5,527 nt of DNA from Hyphomicrobiales bacterium (GCA_015655095.1 JAATFR010000280.1:1-5527), one strand, 5' to 3'. Counted from the stretch's first letter, positions 1 through 5,527 are shown. Notes: generated by a model not told the origin, from the letters alone. Program-made: numbers and translations.

Positions 1-791
1 CCGTGCATGCCGTTGTCGCGGAAATATTCACCCATCGTGCAGCCGGCGAAGGGAGCCAGATACTGAAGGGGAGCGGGTTCGGACGCCGTGGCGGCGACTA
101 CTATGGTGTATTCAAGCGCGCCGTTCTCTTCCAGCGTCTTCACGATCTGGGCGACCGTTGAGCGCTTCTGGCCGATGGCGACATAGATGCAGTAAAGCTT
201 CTGCGTCTCGTCGTTCGACTGGTTGAGCGGCTTCTGGTTCAGGATCGCGTCGATGGCGACGGCGGTCTTGCCGGTCTGGCGGTCACCGATGATCAGCTCG
301 CGCTGGCCACGGCCAACCGGGATCAGCGCGTCGATGGCCTTGAGGCCGGTCTGCATCGGCTCATGAACCGATTTCCGGTGGATAATGCCCGGCGCCTTGA
401 CGTCCACGCGGCGGCGCTCGTCGGAAACAATCGGGCCCTTGCCATCGATGGGGTTGCCCAGCGGATCGACGACGCGGCCCAGAAGACCCTTGCCGACCGG
501 CACGTCCACGATGGCGCCCGTGCGCTTGACGGTGTCGCCTTCCTTGATGCTCCGGTCAGAACCGAAGATCACGACGCCGACGTTGTCCTGTTCAAGATTC
601 AGCGCCATACCACGGATGTTGCCCGGGAACTCGACCATCTCACCGGCCTGGACATTGTCCAGACCATAGATGCGGGCAATGCCGTCACCGACGGAAAGCA
701 CCTGACCGATCTCGGAAACTTCAGCCTCTTGGCCGAAACCCTGGATCTGTTGCTTTAGGATTGCGGAGATTTCCGCGGCCTGAATATCCAT
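1..791 (-). CDS. atpA: F1F0 ATP synthase subunit alpha, N-terminal part (runs off the left edge)
   Basis: This is the alpha subunit of the F1 catalytic head, which alternates with beta in the alpha3beta3 ring and carries the non-catalytic nucleotide sites on the cytoplasmic face of the membrane. The first 263 codons of roughly 510 are present. The N-terminus MDIQAAEISAILKQQI is the delta-binding helix. The beta-barrel domain follows (about residues 26-95, including GQVLSVGDGIARIYGL and NVQAGEMVEF), then the nucleotide-binding domain with an intact P-loop GDRQTGKT at residues 169-176, the same position as in E. coli. The last visible residues are APFAGCTMGEYFRDNGMHG. The ATG start at 791-789 overlaps the atpH stop as TGATG, which suggests translational coupling. 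The frame is open and typical throughout. The order atpH-atpA predicts atpG, atpD and atpC beyond the left edge. Confidence 0.98.
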   Translation of the reverse strand, partial: MDIQAAEISAILKQQIQGFGQEAEVSEIGQVLSVGDGIARIYGLDNVQAGEMVEFPGNIRGMALNLEQDNVGVVIFGSDRSIKEGDTVKRTGAIVDVPVGKGLLGRVVDPLGNPIDGKGPIVSDERRRVDVKAPGIIHRKSVHEPMQTGLKAIDALIPVGRGQRELIIGDRQTGKTAVAIDAILNQKPLNQSNDETQKLYCIYVAIGQKRSTVAQIVKTLEENGALEYTIVVAATASEPAPLQYLAPFAGCTMGEYFRDNGMH

Positions 792-1348
792 CAGCCAGCC
801 TCTTTCATGGCATTCTTGAGAGAGTTGAGCTTCGTACGAAGCGAGCTATCGATCATGCGGCTGCCAACCTTCACGATCAGCCCGCCAAGCAAGCTTTCAT
901 CGACACTAGTATTGATATTGACGTTGAGTTGCACCGCATCTTTGAGCGCCGCTTTCAAATCTTCGATCTGCGCGTCGCTGAGCACATGCGCCGAGATCAC
1001 GTCCGCGGTCAGCTCGCCACGCTTAAGCGCGAGAAGCTGGCGGTAGCCGCGCAGCATGTCGGGGAGAACGAACAGGCGGCGGTTTTCGACCACCACGCCG
1101 ACAAAATTACGGACCAGCGTGCTGACGCCGATCTTTTCGAGGATAGCGCCGATTACCCGCGCCTGATCCCTGGCGGCATGGAGCGGGCTCTTCACGAAAA
1201 GACGCAGGTCCGCGCTCGCATCCAGAGCAGCCTGAAGGCTGCCCAGATCGGCCGCAACAGCGTCCAGCGCATTCTGCGCTTCGGCCAACTCGAACAGAGC
1301 CGTGGCATAACGCCCGGCAACGCCCGTTACTGTGCTTTCAGATGACAC
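791..1348 (-). CDS. atpH: F1F0 ATP synthase subunit delta (OSCP)
   Basis: Delta is the peripheral-stalk protein that links the b subunits of F0 to the top of the F1 alpha3beta3 head; it is cytoplasmic and peripheral to the membrane. The product is 185 aa, normal for the family. Visible landmarks are the N-terminal helix GVAGRYATALFELAEAQ (residues 9-25) and the C-terminal OSCP signature region from GGLIVKVGSRMIDSSLRTKL at 155-174 to the terminal KEAG. I chose the GTG at 1348-1346 (protein begins MSSESTVTGVAGRYA). The frame stays open to 1732, but the translation upstream of this GTG is low-complexity noise with no family resemblance. The ribosome site is weak: a GGGCGAG-like stretch about 8 nt upstream. 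This is the first gene of the atp operon, with its stop fused to the atpA start. A promoter candidate lies about 90 bases upstream. Confidence 0.96.
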   Translation of the reverse strand: MSSESTVTGVAGRYATALFELAEAQNALDAVAADLGSLQAALDASADLRLFVKSPLHAARDQARVIGAILEKIGVSTLVRNFVGVVVENRRLFVLPDMLRGYRQLLALKRGELTADVISAHVLSDAQIEDLKAALKDAVQLNVNINTSVDESLLGGLIVKVGSRMIDSSLRTKLNSLKNAMKEAG

Positions 1349-1390
1349 GTCCGATGCTCGCCCGTGTTGTTTATGGAAGTTTGCGCGCCC

Positions 1391-1430
1391 CTGTCCGACG
1401 GACAGCCAGAACCACCTGTCGGCGGACCAG
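1391..1430. promoter_or_regulatory. Paired CTGTC...GGAC elements in the atp leader / start region
   Basis: CTGTCCGACGGACAG at 1391-1405 is a perfect 7-bp inverted repeat around one central base. A related but less symmetrical copy, CTGTCGGCGGACCAG, lies 25 bases away at 1416-1430. The second copy falls at the expected transcription start of the atp promoter candidate, and the first is in the presumed 5' leader about 45 bases upstream of the atpH GTG. Symmetry and duplication fit a dimeric-protein operator; alternatively the perfect copy could form a 6-bp hairpin with a 3-nt loop in the leader RNA. Both the pairing and the role are inferred from sequence alone. Confidence 0.35.
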
Positions 1431-1434
1431 ATCG

Positions 1435-1464
1435 ATAACACGCTAACCTGTTGCGATCGTTCAA
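1435..1464 (-). promoter_or_regulatory. Candidate sigma-70 promoter of the atp operon
   Basis: On the minus strand, TTGAAC (1464-1459) and TGTTAT (1440-1435) are separated by 18 bases and match the -35 and -10 consensus reasonably well. Transcription would start near 1428, giving a leader of about 80 nt before the atpH GTG at 1348. It lies upstream of the first gene of an operon expected to be strongly expressed. No experimental support; the match could be coincidental. Confidence 0.4.
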
Positions 1465-1555
1465 AATTCTTTTGGTCTGGAAAGGGATATTTTTGGCATG
1501 CCCCACCAAGCCGCGGGTTTCGTAACACAGCACGCCCGGCATCGCAACAAGACTC

Positions 1556-1591
1556 GCCGCACCTGCGAGGTGCGGCATTTCCGCCGCACCT
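1556..1591. repeat. Three-arm inverted repeat (two mutually exclusive hairpins)
   Basis: GCCGCACCT occurs at 1556-1564 and again at 1583-1591, and its exact reverse complement AGGTGCGGC lies between them at 1568-1576. The middle arm can pair with the left one (9-bp stem, 3-nt loop) or with the right one (10 bp counting the flanking pair 1567/1592, 6-nt loop), but not with both. It sits between the stop of the unknown gene and the atp promoter candidate. No T-run follows it on the minus strand, so it is not a standard intrinsic terminator. It could be a read-through barrier, an RNA processing site or an attenuator-like switch. Confidence 0.6.
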
Positions 1592-1673
1592 CCTCCCATG
1601 CCCTCTGCGGCATTCCGGAAAGCCCACTTTCGCCGCCCACGGGCGTATCCTTTTATAAGCGGGCACGGCAATC

Positions 1674-1702
1674 CCCGGCTGCCGGGCACATGACTTGCCC
1701 GG
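1674..1702 (-). terminator. Overlapping GC-rich hairpins just after the unknown gene
   Basis: CCGGGCA (1682-1688) and TGCCCGG (1696-1702) form a 7-bp stem with a 7-nt loop, starting 8 bases past the stop of the gene at 1710. CCCGGC (1674-1679) and GCCGGG (1681-1686) form an overlapping alternative. The placement fits a 3'-end structure for the minus-strand gene, but no T-tract follows, so factor-independent termination is doubtful; RNA stabilisation or Rho-assisted termination is equally possible. Confidence 0.3.
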
Positions 1703-1709
1703 AACGGAA

Positions 1710-2939
1710 TCAGCGCCGCCTGAACCTGGCAAGCAAGACGAGTGTTGTCCTGGTCACATCAATCAACATTCTGTTCATGCATTCATAAGCCTGGTCCGCC
1801 CAACCATGGACGAAGGTCTTAGGGGTTTGCACGGCCTCCTTCTGCTCTCCCTGAACAGGCGCTCTGACAATCGCCTCCGCAGGCTCGTCGCGCTTTGCCA
1901 TCTCTCGACGCGAGAGAAGAGACGTGTTCTTCGCCTTCCGCCATCCGGGCTTATGTGTGTAGCGCTGAAAGGGAGAAGGCATGGTCTCCGCTTCCAAAGA
2001 GCGGGGCATTTTAAGGAGCCGGGTTAAAAACGTCTCACCAGGCCCCCGCAGCAAGGAGTCGTTATGAAACTTCTCTGACAGACCCGTCCCACTCGCTGCA
2101 ACATGCGAGGCGATCCCTGAAGCAAGCCTGGAAGCCCCTCCCCAAACCGGCTCACCCCCCTGACTTATCTTCCGGCCCATCCAGTTGAACAAGGGAACGC
2201 GCGCGCGCGGAATCGGCGGCACAGGTAAAGGCGGCTCGCGGGTTTCAATGGTGTCCTGCCTGCCTGCATTGCGGAGCGAGGGCAGATGATCAAATGCCAA
2301 CCTCACTCCCACCCCGAATGTAGCCCTCTGCTGAGCCTGACCTGCCTCTTCAAAGTGTAAGCGGAGAGTGCGTCCCAATTCAGGCGCCAGCCTGTTGGAA
2401 GGAACGGCATAATGCGGTTCTTCATCTGTATGGGGCCAGGGCTCCACCACTGGCCGGGTCGCCGGGAGAACGGTGTAAGGCGACACGCCTTGCCGTTTCG
2501 AGGGAACCTCATAATGCGGCTCTTTGACTGCATGTAACGGAGCCTCCACCACCGGCCCGGGAGACGGCTGATCGCCTGATGCCAATCCTTCGGAAACAGC
2601 GGGGGCTGACCCTCTCCGCGGGTCATTTACATGCCAGTTCCTCGGCACGGCGTATTCACCGCTGGCGCGCGCGCCCGACGAGACCTCTCTCCGGAACGCA
2701 CCCGACAGCCGATCCTCCCAGATCACCGGAAGACGCGGCGGTATATTCAGTAATCTCCTTTGCTGCCAGTTGGGCACCCTGCTCATGTCCGGCGCGACCT
2801 TGCGCAACATGGGGTATGGGACAGGAGCAGCACCTGTATCGGCCATTCCCAGCGCCCCCGCACCGCCTGCCCGGGCAGGCGGCCCCATAGTCAACGCCGG
2901 ATGAACCTGAAGCTTCAGCGCTTTTGATAAAGAGATCAC
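1710..2939 (-). CDS. Unrecognised protein with EPIYA-like tyrosine repeats; candidate secreted effector
   Basis: I do not recognise this 409-aa protein as a named family. The start is uncertain: the GTG at 2939 has a GGAG 10 nt upstream and marks where AT-rich DNA gives way to coding-like composition. An in-frame ATG at 2966 and a TTG at 2990 lack a clear ribosome site. Numbered from the GTG, a Gly/Ala/Pro-rich stretch covers 19-31. SGEYAVPRN has its tyrosine at 96. Two tandem 34-residue units (129-162, 163-196) share PVVE and EPHY[EA]VPS[KN]R, with tyrosines 143 and 177. A polyproline run PPLPVPPIPRAR lies at 236-247, a small-residue segment at 267-287, and a basic tail ending ARFRRR. There is one cysteine, no signal peptide and no clear membrane helix. 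The tyrosine motifs resemble EPIYA sites of host-phosphorylated effectors and YxxP ligands of SH2 domains, so an effector role is inferred. Codon third positions look less biased than in priA, which suggests transfer. That it is a real gene is likelier than its function. Confidence 0.7.
   Translation of the reverse strand: MISLSKALKLQVHPALTMGPPARAGGAGALGMADTGAAPVPYPMLRKVAPDMSRVPNWQQRRLLNIPPRLPVIWEDRLSGAFRREVSSGARASGEYAVPRNWHVNDPRRGSAPAVSEGLASGDQPSPGPVVEAPLHAVKEPHYEVPSKRQGVSPYTVLPATRPVVEPWPHTDEEPHYAVPSNRLAPELGRTLRLHFEEAGQAQQRATFGVGVRLAFDHLPSLRNAGRQDTIETREPPLPVPPIPRARVPLFNWMGRKISQGGEPVWGGASRLASGIASHVAASGTGLSEKFHNDSLLRGPGETFLTRLLKMPRSLEAETMPSPFQRYTHKPGWRKAKNTSLLSRREMAKRDEPAEAIVRAPVQGEQKEAVQTPKTFVHGWADQAYECMNRMLIDVTRTTLVLLARFRRR
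2352..2555 (-). repeat. Tandem 102-bp / 34-residue repeat coding for EPHY[EA]VPS[KN]R units
   Basis: Two adjacent in-frame units, 2555-2454 and 2453-2352, are alike in their first two-thirds: both begin with CCR-GTG-GTG-GAG (Pro-Val-Val-Glu) and contain CCGCATTAT (Pro-His-Tyr) exactly 102 bases apart (2513 and 2411 at the tyrosine codons). The last dozen residues of each unit have diverged. In the shared ten-codon core, four differences are silent and two change the residue. A shorter, more diverged relative (SGEYAVPRN) lies 47 residues before the first EPHY copy. Confidence 0.75.
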
Positions 2940-2940
2940 T

Positions 2941-3060
2941 TTCAAATAACTCCAATTAATATTCATTAACCATTCAATAATATGAGGCAATGATCTTAAA
3001 AAATAAGAAAATTGAAAATATTACAAAATAAAGATTTAATAATATTTCAAATATATAAAG
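2941..3060. other. Strongly AT-rich upstream region
   Basis: By hand count 20 of these 120 bases are G or C (about 17%), against a clearly GC-rich surround on both sides. The stretch covers the promoter candidate and the start region of the unknown gene. Such islands are typical of horizontally acquired DNA bound by xenogeneic silencers (H-NS-like proteins, or MucR/Ros-type regulators in alphaproteobacteria). That a silencer binds here is inference. Confidence 0.75.
3012..3050. repeat. Imperfect inverted repeat over the -10 region
   Basis: TTGAAAATATTA (3012-3023) and TAATATTTCAA (3040-3050) are inverted copies differing by one extra A, separated by 16 bases. The right arm overlaps the -10 hexamer of the promoter candidate, a position suited to a repressor site. 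AT-rich DNA yields such symmetry easily by chance, so the confidence is low. Confidence 0.3.
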
Positions 3061-3066
3061 TGTAAA
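3039..3066 (-). promoter_or_regulatory. Candidate promoter of the unknown gene
   Basis: On the minus strand TTTACA (3066-3061) and TATTAT (3044-3039) are spaced by 16 bases, a near-consensus sigma-70 pair. Transcription would start near 3032, about 90 bases upstream of the preferred GTG. I looked for the hrp box and the rhizobial tts box, which mark many type III effector genes, and saw neither. Confidence 0.4.
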
Positions 3067-3111
3067 CAAAAACTTCTCGGTCATTCCCTGAGACAGCCGC
3101 ACAGCCATGCC

Positions 3112-3146
3112 AAAAAGGAACCGCCCTAGAGAAAACTGAGCGGATC
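3112..3146 (-). terminator. Possible intrinsic terminator of priA
   Basis: Read on the minus strand, GATCCGC (3146-3140) can pair with GCGGTTC (3124-3118) with a single T-T mismatch, followed after one C by five T (3116-3112). The hairpin spans the priA stop codon. The 15-nt loop and the mismatch make it weak, but it is the only terminator-like structure between priA and the unknown gene. Confidence 0.3.
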
Positions 3147-5363
3147 AATGTCGATGGCGACGCGCACTGAGCCCGGCACCTTCATGTCGCCAAGCCAGCT
3201 CGTCACAAAGGCCTGAAGATTAACCTCGCGCCGAGCCTTGACCAGGAAGCGGATGCGGGTGCGGCCGCGCAGCAGCGCGAGGGGCGCAGGGGCCGGACCC
3301 AGCACCTGCACTTTTTCAGCTTCGGGAATGCGCAGGGCCATTTCGCGCGCCACCCGCTGGGCCTCGGCTGGATTTTCCGACGACACCACCACGCCCGCGA
3401 GCCGCCCGAAGGGAGGCTGCCCCAGCCGCTGCCTCTGCTCGGCCTCGCGGGCATAAAAACTGTCGCGCGCGCCTGCCACCAGCGCCCGCATCACCGGATG
3501 CTCAGGCATATAGGTCTGCAGCAGAACCCGCCCCGGCCGCTCGGCCCGCCCGGCCCGACCCGCGACCTGCTGCATGAGCTGGAACGTGCGCTCGCCTGCA
3601 CGCAAGTCGGCGTTTTCCAGCCCCAGATCCGCATCGATGACGCCAACCAGCGTAAGCCAGGGGAAATGATGCCCCTTGGCTACGATCTGCGTGCCGATGA
3701 TGATGTCGATCTCGCGGTTCTCGATCTGGCGGATGGCCTCTTCATGGGCCTTCGGCCCGTGCAGCACATCGCTGGAAAGAAGGCTGATCCGGGCCTCCGG
3801 GAAGCGCTCCGCGACCTCCTCGGCAATGCGCTCAACCCCCGGCCCGCAGGCGACGAGGCTATCCTCCGCCGCGCAGGACGGACAGGCCCTGGGCAACGGC
3901 GCTGTGTAGCCGCAATGATGGCAGGCAAGCTCGCGACGGAACCGGTGCTCGACCAGCCAGGCGCTGCAATTGGGGCATTCCATGCGGTGCCCGCAGGCGC
4001 GGCAGAGCGTAAGCGGCGCATAGCCCCGCCTGTTGAGGAAAAGCAGCGTCTGCTCTTTCTGTTCCAGCGCCTCGATCATCGCCTCGACCAGCCGGGGGGA
4101 GAGCCAGCGGCCCCGCTCGGGCGGGTCGCGGCGCATGTCGATGGCGCTGATCTCGGGCATCGCCGCTTCGCCATGGCGCGAGGCAAGCTGGATCGCGCCA
4201 TAACGCCCGGCCTGCGCATTGACGAAGGTTTCAAGCGCCGGGGTCGCCGAACTCAGGATCACCGGAATGCCGCCGAGCGAGGCGCGCACCACCGCCATGT
4301 CGCGGGCATTGTAGCTCACGCCCTCATCCTGCTTGTAGGCGGCGTCATGCTCCTCATCGACCACGATGAGGCCAAGGTCCGCATATGGCAGAAAGAGCGC
4401 CGAGCGCGCGCCGACCACCACGCCTGCCCTGCCCTCGGCCACCGCCCGCCACACGCGGCGGCGTTCGCGCGAGCCAAGGTCTGAATGCCATTCCGCCGGG
4501 CGGACGCCGAAGCGCGCCTCGAACCGATCCAGAAACTGGGAGGTGAGCGCAATCTCGGGCAGCAGGATCAGCGCCTGACGGCCCCGCCGCATCGCCTCGG
4601 CCACCGCCTCGAAATAGACCTCGGTCTTGCCCGATCCGGTCACCCCGTCCAGCACCATCGGACGCGGCGCCTCCTCATCAAAAAGGGCCATCAGTCCGTT
4701 TGCGGCCTCCTGCTGATCCTGAGAAAGGATTTTGCCGGCGAACCCGGGATTGATGACGGCAAAGGCCGCTTCGGCGGGCAGGTCGATGGCTTCGAGCGCG
4801 CCATGCTCCAGCAGCCCTTTGACCACCGAGGCGCTCGCCCCGGCTTCGTCGGCCAGTTCCGGGGGCGTGCGGGCGAAACCGTCCGCCGCCGCCGCCAGCA
4901 CGCGGGTGCGGGCGGGCGTCATCCGGGCGGGTGTCTCGCCTGTGATCCTCAGCAGGGTGCGCGTGCGCTGCGGCTCCAGCGCCCCCGGCGCGCGCATGAC
5001 GAGACGCAGCACCATGCCCGGCGGGTGCAGCGTATAGGCTGCCACCCAGTCGATGAAACGGCGCGAAACCTCCCTGAGCGGCGGTACAGGCAGCACTTCC
5101 TCAACCGCCCGCAAACGGTTGTCGCCGACCTCGCCGGTGCCCTCGCCCCAGACCACACCGACCAGCAGGCGCGGTCCCAGCGGCACCACGACGAAACTGC
5201 CCGGCTCCAGATCAAGGCCGGGGGGCACCTTGTAATCGTAAGGCTTGGGCAAGCCCAGCGGCAGCAGGACACTCACGGTCCGTCTGCGACCGGACGCGGC
5301 AAGGCGCTCGTCGCCGTCTTCGGTCCAGAGCCCGCCCTGTTGTTGCTGGTCGATTCCCGTCAT
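3126..5363 (-). CDS. priA: Primosomal protein N' (replication restart helicase PriA)
   Basis: PriA is a 3'-to-5' superfamily 2 DNA helicase that recognises abandoned replication forks and reloads DnaB. The chosen ATG (5363) gives 745 aa, close to family length. The N-terminal 3'-DNA-binding domain starts at VSVLLPLGLPKPYDYKVP (about residues 30-47). Helicase motifs follow: Walker A GVTGSGKT at 240-247, motif II DEEHD at 336-340, LSSATPALET, and motif VI QVAGRAGR at 599-606. The zinc module is complete: CRAC and CPNC at 454-466, CHHC at 481-484, CPSC at 494-497. The frame is open to a TTG at 5516, with further ATGs at 5435 and 5402. I preferred 5363 because the upstream starts overlap the divergent transaldolase gene or leave almost no room for promoters. 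None has a good ribosome site, and the GTG coding V30 is a further option. No sign of damage. Confidence 0.96.
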   Translation of the reverse strand: MTGIDQQQQGGLWTEDGDERLAASGRRRTVSVLLPLGLPKPYDYKVPPGLDLEPGSFVVVPLGPRLLVGVVWGEGTGEVGDNRLRAVEEVLPVPPLREVSRRFIDWVAAYTLHPPGMVLRLVMRAPGALEPQRTRTLLRITGETPARMTPARTRVLAAAADGFARTPPELADEAGASASVVKGLLEHGALEAIDLPAEAAFAVINPGFAGKILSQDQQEAANGLMALFDEEAPRPMVLDGVTGSGKTEVYFEAVAEAMRRGRQALILLPEIALTSQFLDRFEARFGVRPAEWHSDLGSRERRRVWRAVAEGRAGVVVGARSALFLPYADLGLIVVDEEHDAAYKQDEGVSYNARDMAVVRASLGGIPVILSSATPALETFVNAQAGRYGAIQLASRHGEAAMPEISAIDMRRDPPERGRWLSPRLVEAMIEALEQKEQTLLFLNRRGYAPLTLCRACGHRMECPNCSAWLVEHRFRRELACHHCGYTAPLPRACPSCAAEDSLVACGPGVERIAEEVAERFPEARISLLSSDVLHGPKAHEEAIRQIENREIDIIIGTQIVAKGHHFPWLTLVGVIDADLGLENADLRAGERTFQLMQQVAGRAGRAERPGRVLLQTYMPEHPVMRALVAGARDSFYAREAEQRQRLGQPPFGRLAGVVVSSENPAEAQRVAREMALRIPEAEKVQVLGPAPAPLALLRGRTRIRFLVKARREVNLQAFVTSWLGDMKVPGSVRVAIDIDPLSFL

Positions 5364-5433
5364 GCCATCATGAATAGCGTCCAAAGCTTCCCGGGGCAGC
5401 ATAAACTCACACCAGACAGGGCATTCTCGCGTC
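5364..5433. promoter_or_regulatory. Divergent intergenic region between priA and the transaldolase gene
   Basis: These 70 bases must carry the 5' signals of two divergent genes. I see no convincing -35/-10 pair on either strand. An AGGG at 5418-5421 lies 12 bases before the transaldolase ATG and is at best a poor ribosome site. The true promoters may extend into the neighbouring coding sequence. Confidence 0.3.
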
Positions 5434-5527
5434 ATGAAATTTTTCGTCGATACAGCCGATACGAATGAAATCAGGGAACTGGCGGCAACGGGCCTGCTGG
5501 ACGGCGTGACCACCAACCCTTCGCTGA
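5434..5527 (+). CDS. fsa: Transaldolase / fructose-6-phosphate aldolase family protein, N-terminal fragment
   Basis: The first 31 codons of a gene that continues past the right edge. MKFFVDTADTNEIREL followed by GLLDGVTTNPSL is the typical beginning of the short (about 215-220 aa) FSA/TalC-type transaldolases, cytoplasmic TIM-barrel enzymes that handle dihydroxyacetone units of sugar phosphates by a Schiff-base mechanism. Asp6, which corresponds to the active-site Asp6 of E. coli FSA, and the TTNPS motif (26-30) are present. The Schiff-base lysine (about residue 85) lies outside the window. Whether it acts as transaldolase or fructose-6-phosphate aldolase cannot be told here, so the symbol is by family; tal is the alternative. 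It is divergent from priA. Confidence 0.92.
   Translation, partial: MKFFVDTADTNEIRELAATGLLDGVTTNPSL

Larger units (their letters stand above)
1349..1709. other. Gene-free stretch between the unknown gene and atpH
   Basis: I see no convincing gene in these 361 bases. Open frames on both strands translate to arginine- and proline-rich text without recognisable motifs, and the one in frame with atpH looks like spurious readthrough upstream of its start. The contents that can be supported are the atp promoter candidate, the CTGTC...GGAC pair, the three-arm inverted repeat and the hairpins near 1674-1702. A TTATAAAA stretch on the minus strand near 1652-1659 has no -35 partner at a usable distance. 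Confidence 0.6.

Noticed and set aside
363..1345. Plus-strand open frames of 131 and 194 codons opposite atpA and atpH
   Set aside because: They are antisense to well-recognised ATP synthase genes and show no motif of their own.
1349..1732. N-terminal extension of atpH up to 1732 (313-aa reading)
   Set aside because: The added text has no family resemblance, would overlap the unknown gene and would include the atp promoter candidate. The GTG at 1348 gives the normal length.
2220..2260. Canonical SH3 ligand in the polyproline stretch of the unknown protein
   Set aside because: PPLPVPPIPRAR comes close, but neither RxxPxxP nor PxxPxR is met exactly, so I report only a proline-rich run.
2303..2890. 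Other open frames inside the unknown gene (103 codons plus strand, 107 codons minus strand)
   Set aside because: Their repeat-like text only mirrors the 102-bp DNA repeat. The silent-substitution pattern favours the 1710-2939 frame.
2940..3125. hrp box or rhizobial tts box upstream of the unknown gene
   Set aside because: I looked for GGAACC...CCAC and for the GTCAGCTT...CGAAAGCT pattern and found neither, so the type III secretion link is not supported by the promoter.
3498..5468. Two long plus-strand open frames (about 328 and 327 codons) opposite priA
   Set aside because: They lie antisense to a complete PriA with all its motifs. Their Arg/Ala/Gly/His-rich translations have no domain, which is the usual mirror effect of GC-rich codon usage.
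5364..5516. Longer PriA starting at 5516 or 5435
   Set aside because: It would run antisense into the start of the transaldolase gene, and the extra residues do not resemble PriA.

Overview
The window looks like chromosomal DNA of a GC-rich alphaproteobacterium. It carries the 5' part of an F1-ATPase operon in the order atpH-atpA, the primosomal helicase gene priA nearby on the same strand, and a divergent fsa/tal-type transaldolase gene beyond it. This arrangement (fsa <> priA - atpH-atpA...) is familiar from alphaproteobacteria such as Rhizobiales and relatives. The exact order or genus cannot be fixed from this piece. Nothing in it is a transposase, integrase, tRNA or CRISPR array.

Layout from left to right. 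Positions 791-1 (minus) hold the first 263 codons of atpA. atpH (1348-791, minus) lies directly upstream, and its TGA shares one base with the atpA ATG. A gene-free stretch (1349-1709) carries a plausible sigma-70 promoter for the atp operon, a pair of similar CTGTC...GGAC elements at the presumed transcription start, and two groups of inverted repeats. A long minus-strand gene (about 2939-1710, 409 aa) that I do not recognise as any named family then sits where priA and atpH would normally be neighbours. It is preceded by a strikingly AT-rich stretch (2941-3060, about 17% GC by hand count) with its own promoter-like sequence. priA (5363-3126, minus) is complete, with all helicase motifs and all eight zinc cysteines. 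The first 31 codons of a transaldolase-family gene run off the right edge on the plus strand.

The housekeeping genes are ordinary: ATP synthase assembly and catalysis, replication restart, and a sugar-phosphate aldolase/transaldolase. The unusual part is the unknown gene between them. Its product has a 34-residue tandem repeat whose core reads EPHY[EA]VPS[KN]R, plus a third, shorter SGEYAVPRN copy. These resemble the EPIYA-type tyrosine motifs of bacterial effectors that host kinases phosphorylate, and each also fits the YxxP pattern bound by Crk-type SH2 domains once phosphorylated. With the AT-rich promoter, less biased codon use and insertion into a conserved locus, the gene is a candidate horizontally acquired secreted effector. 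That function is inference only; no secretion system is visible here.
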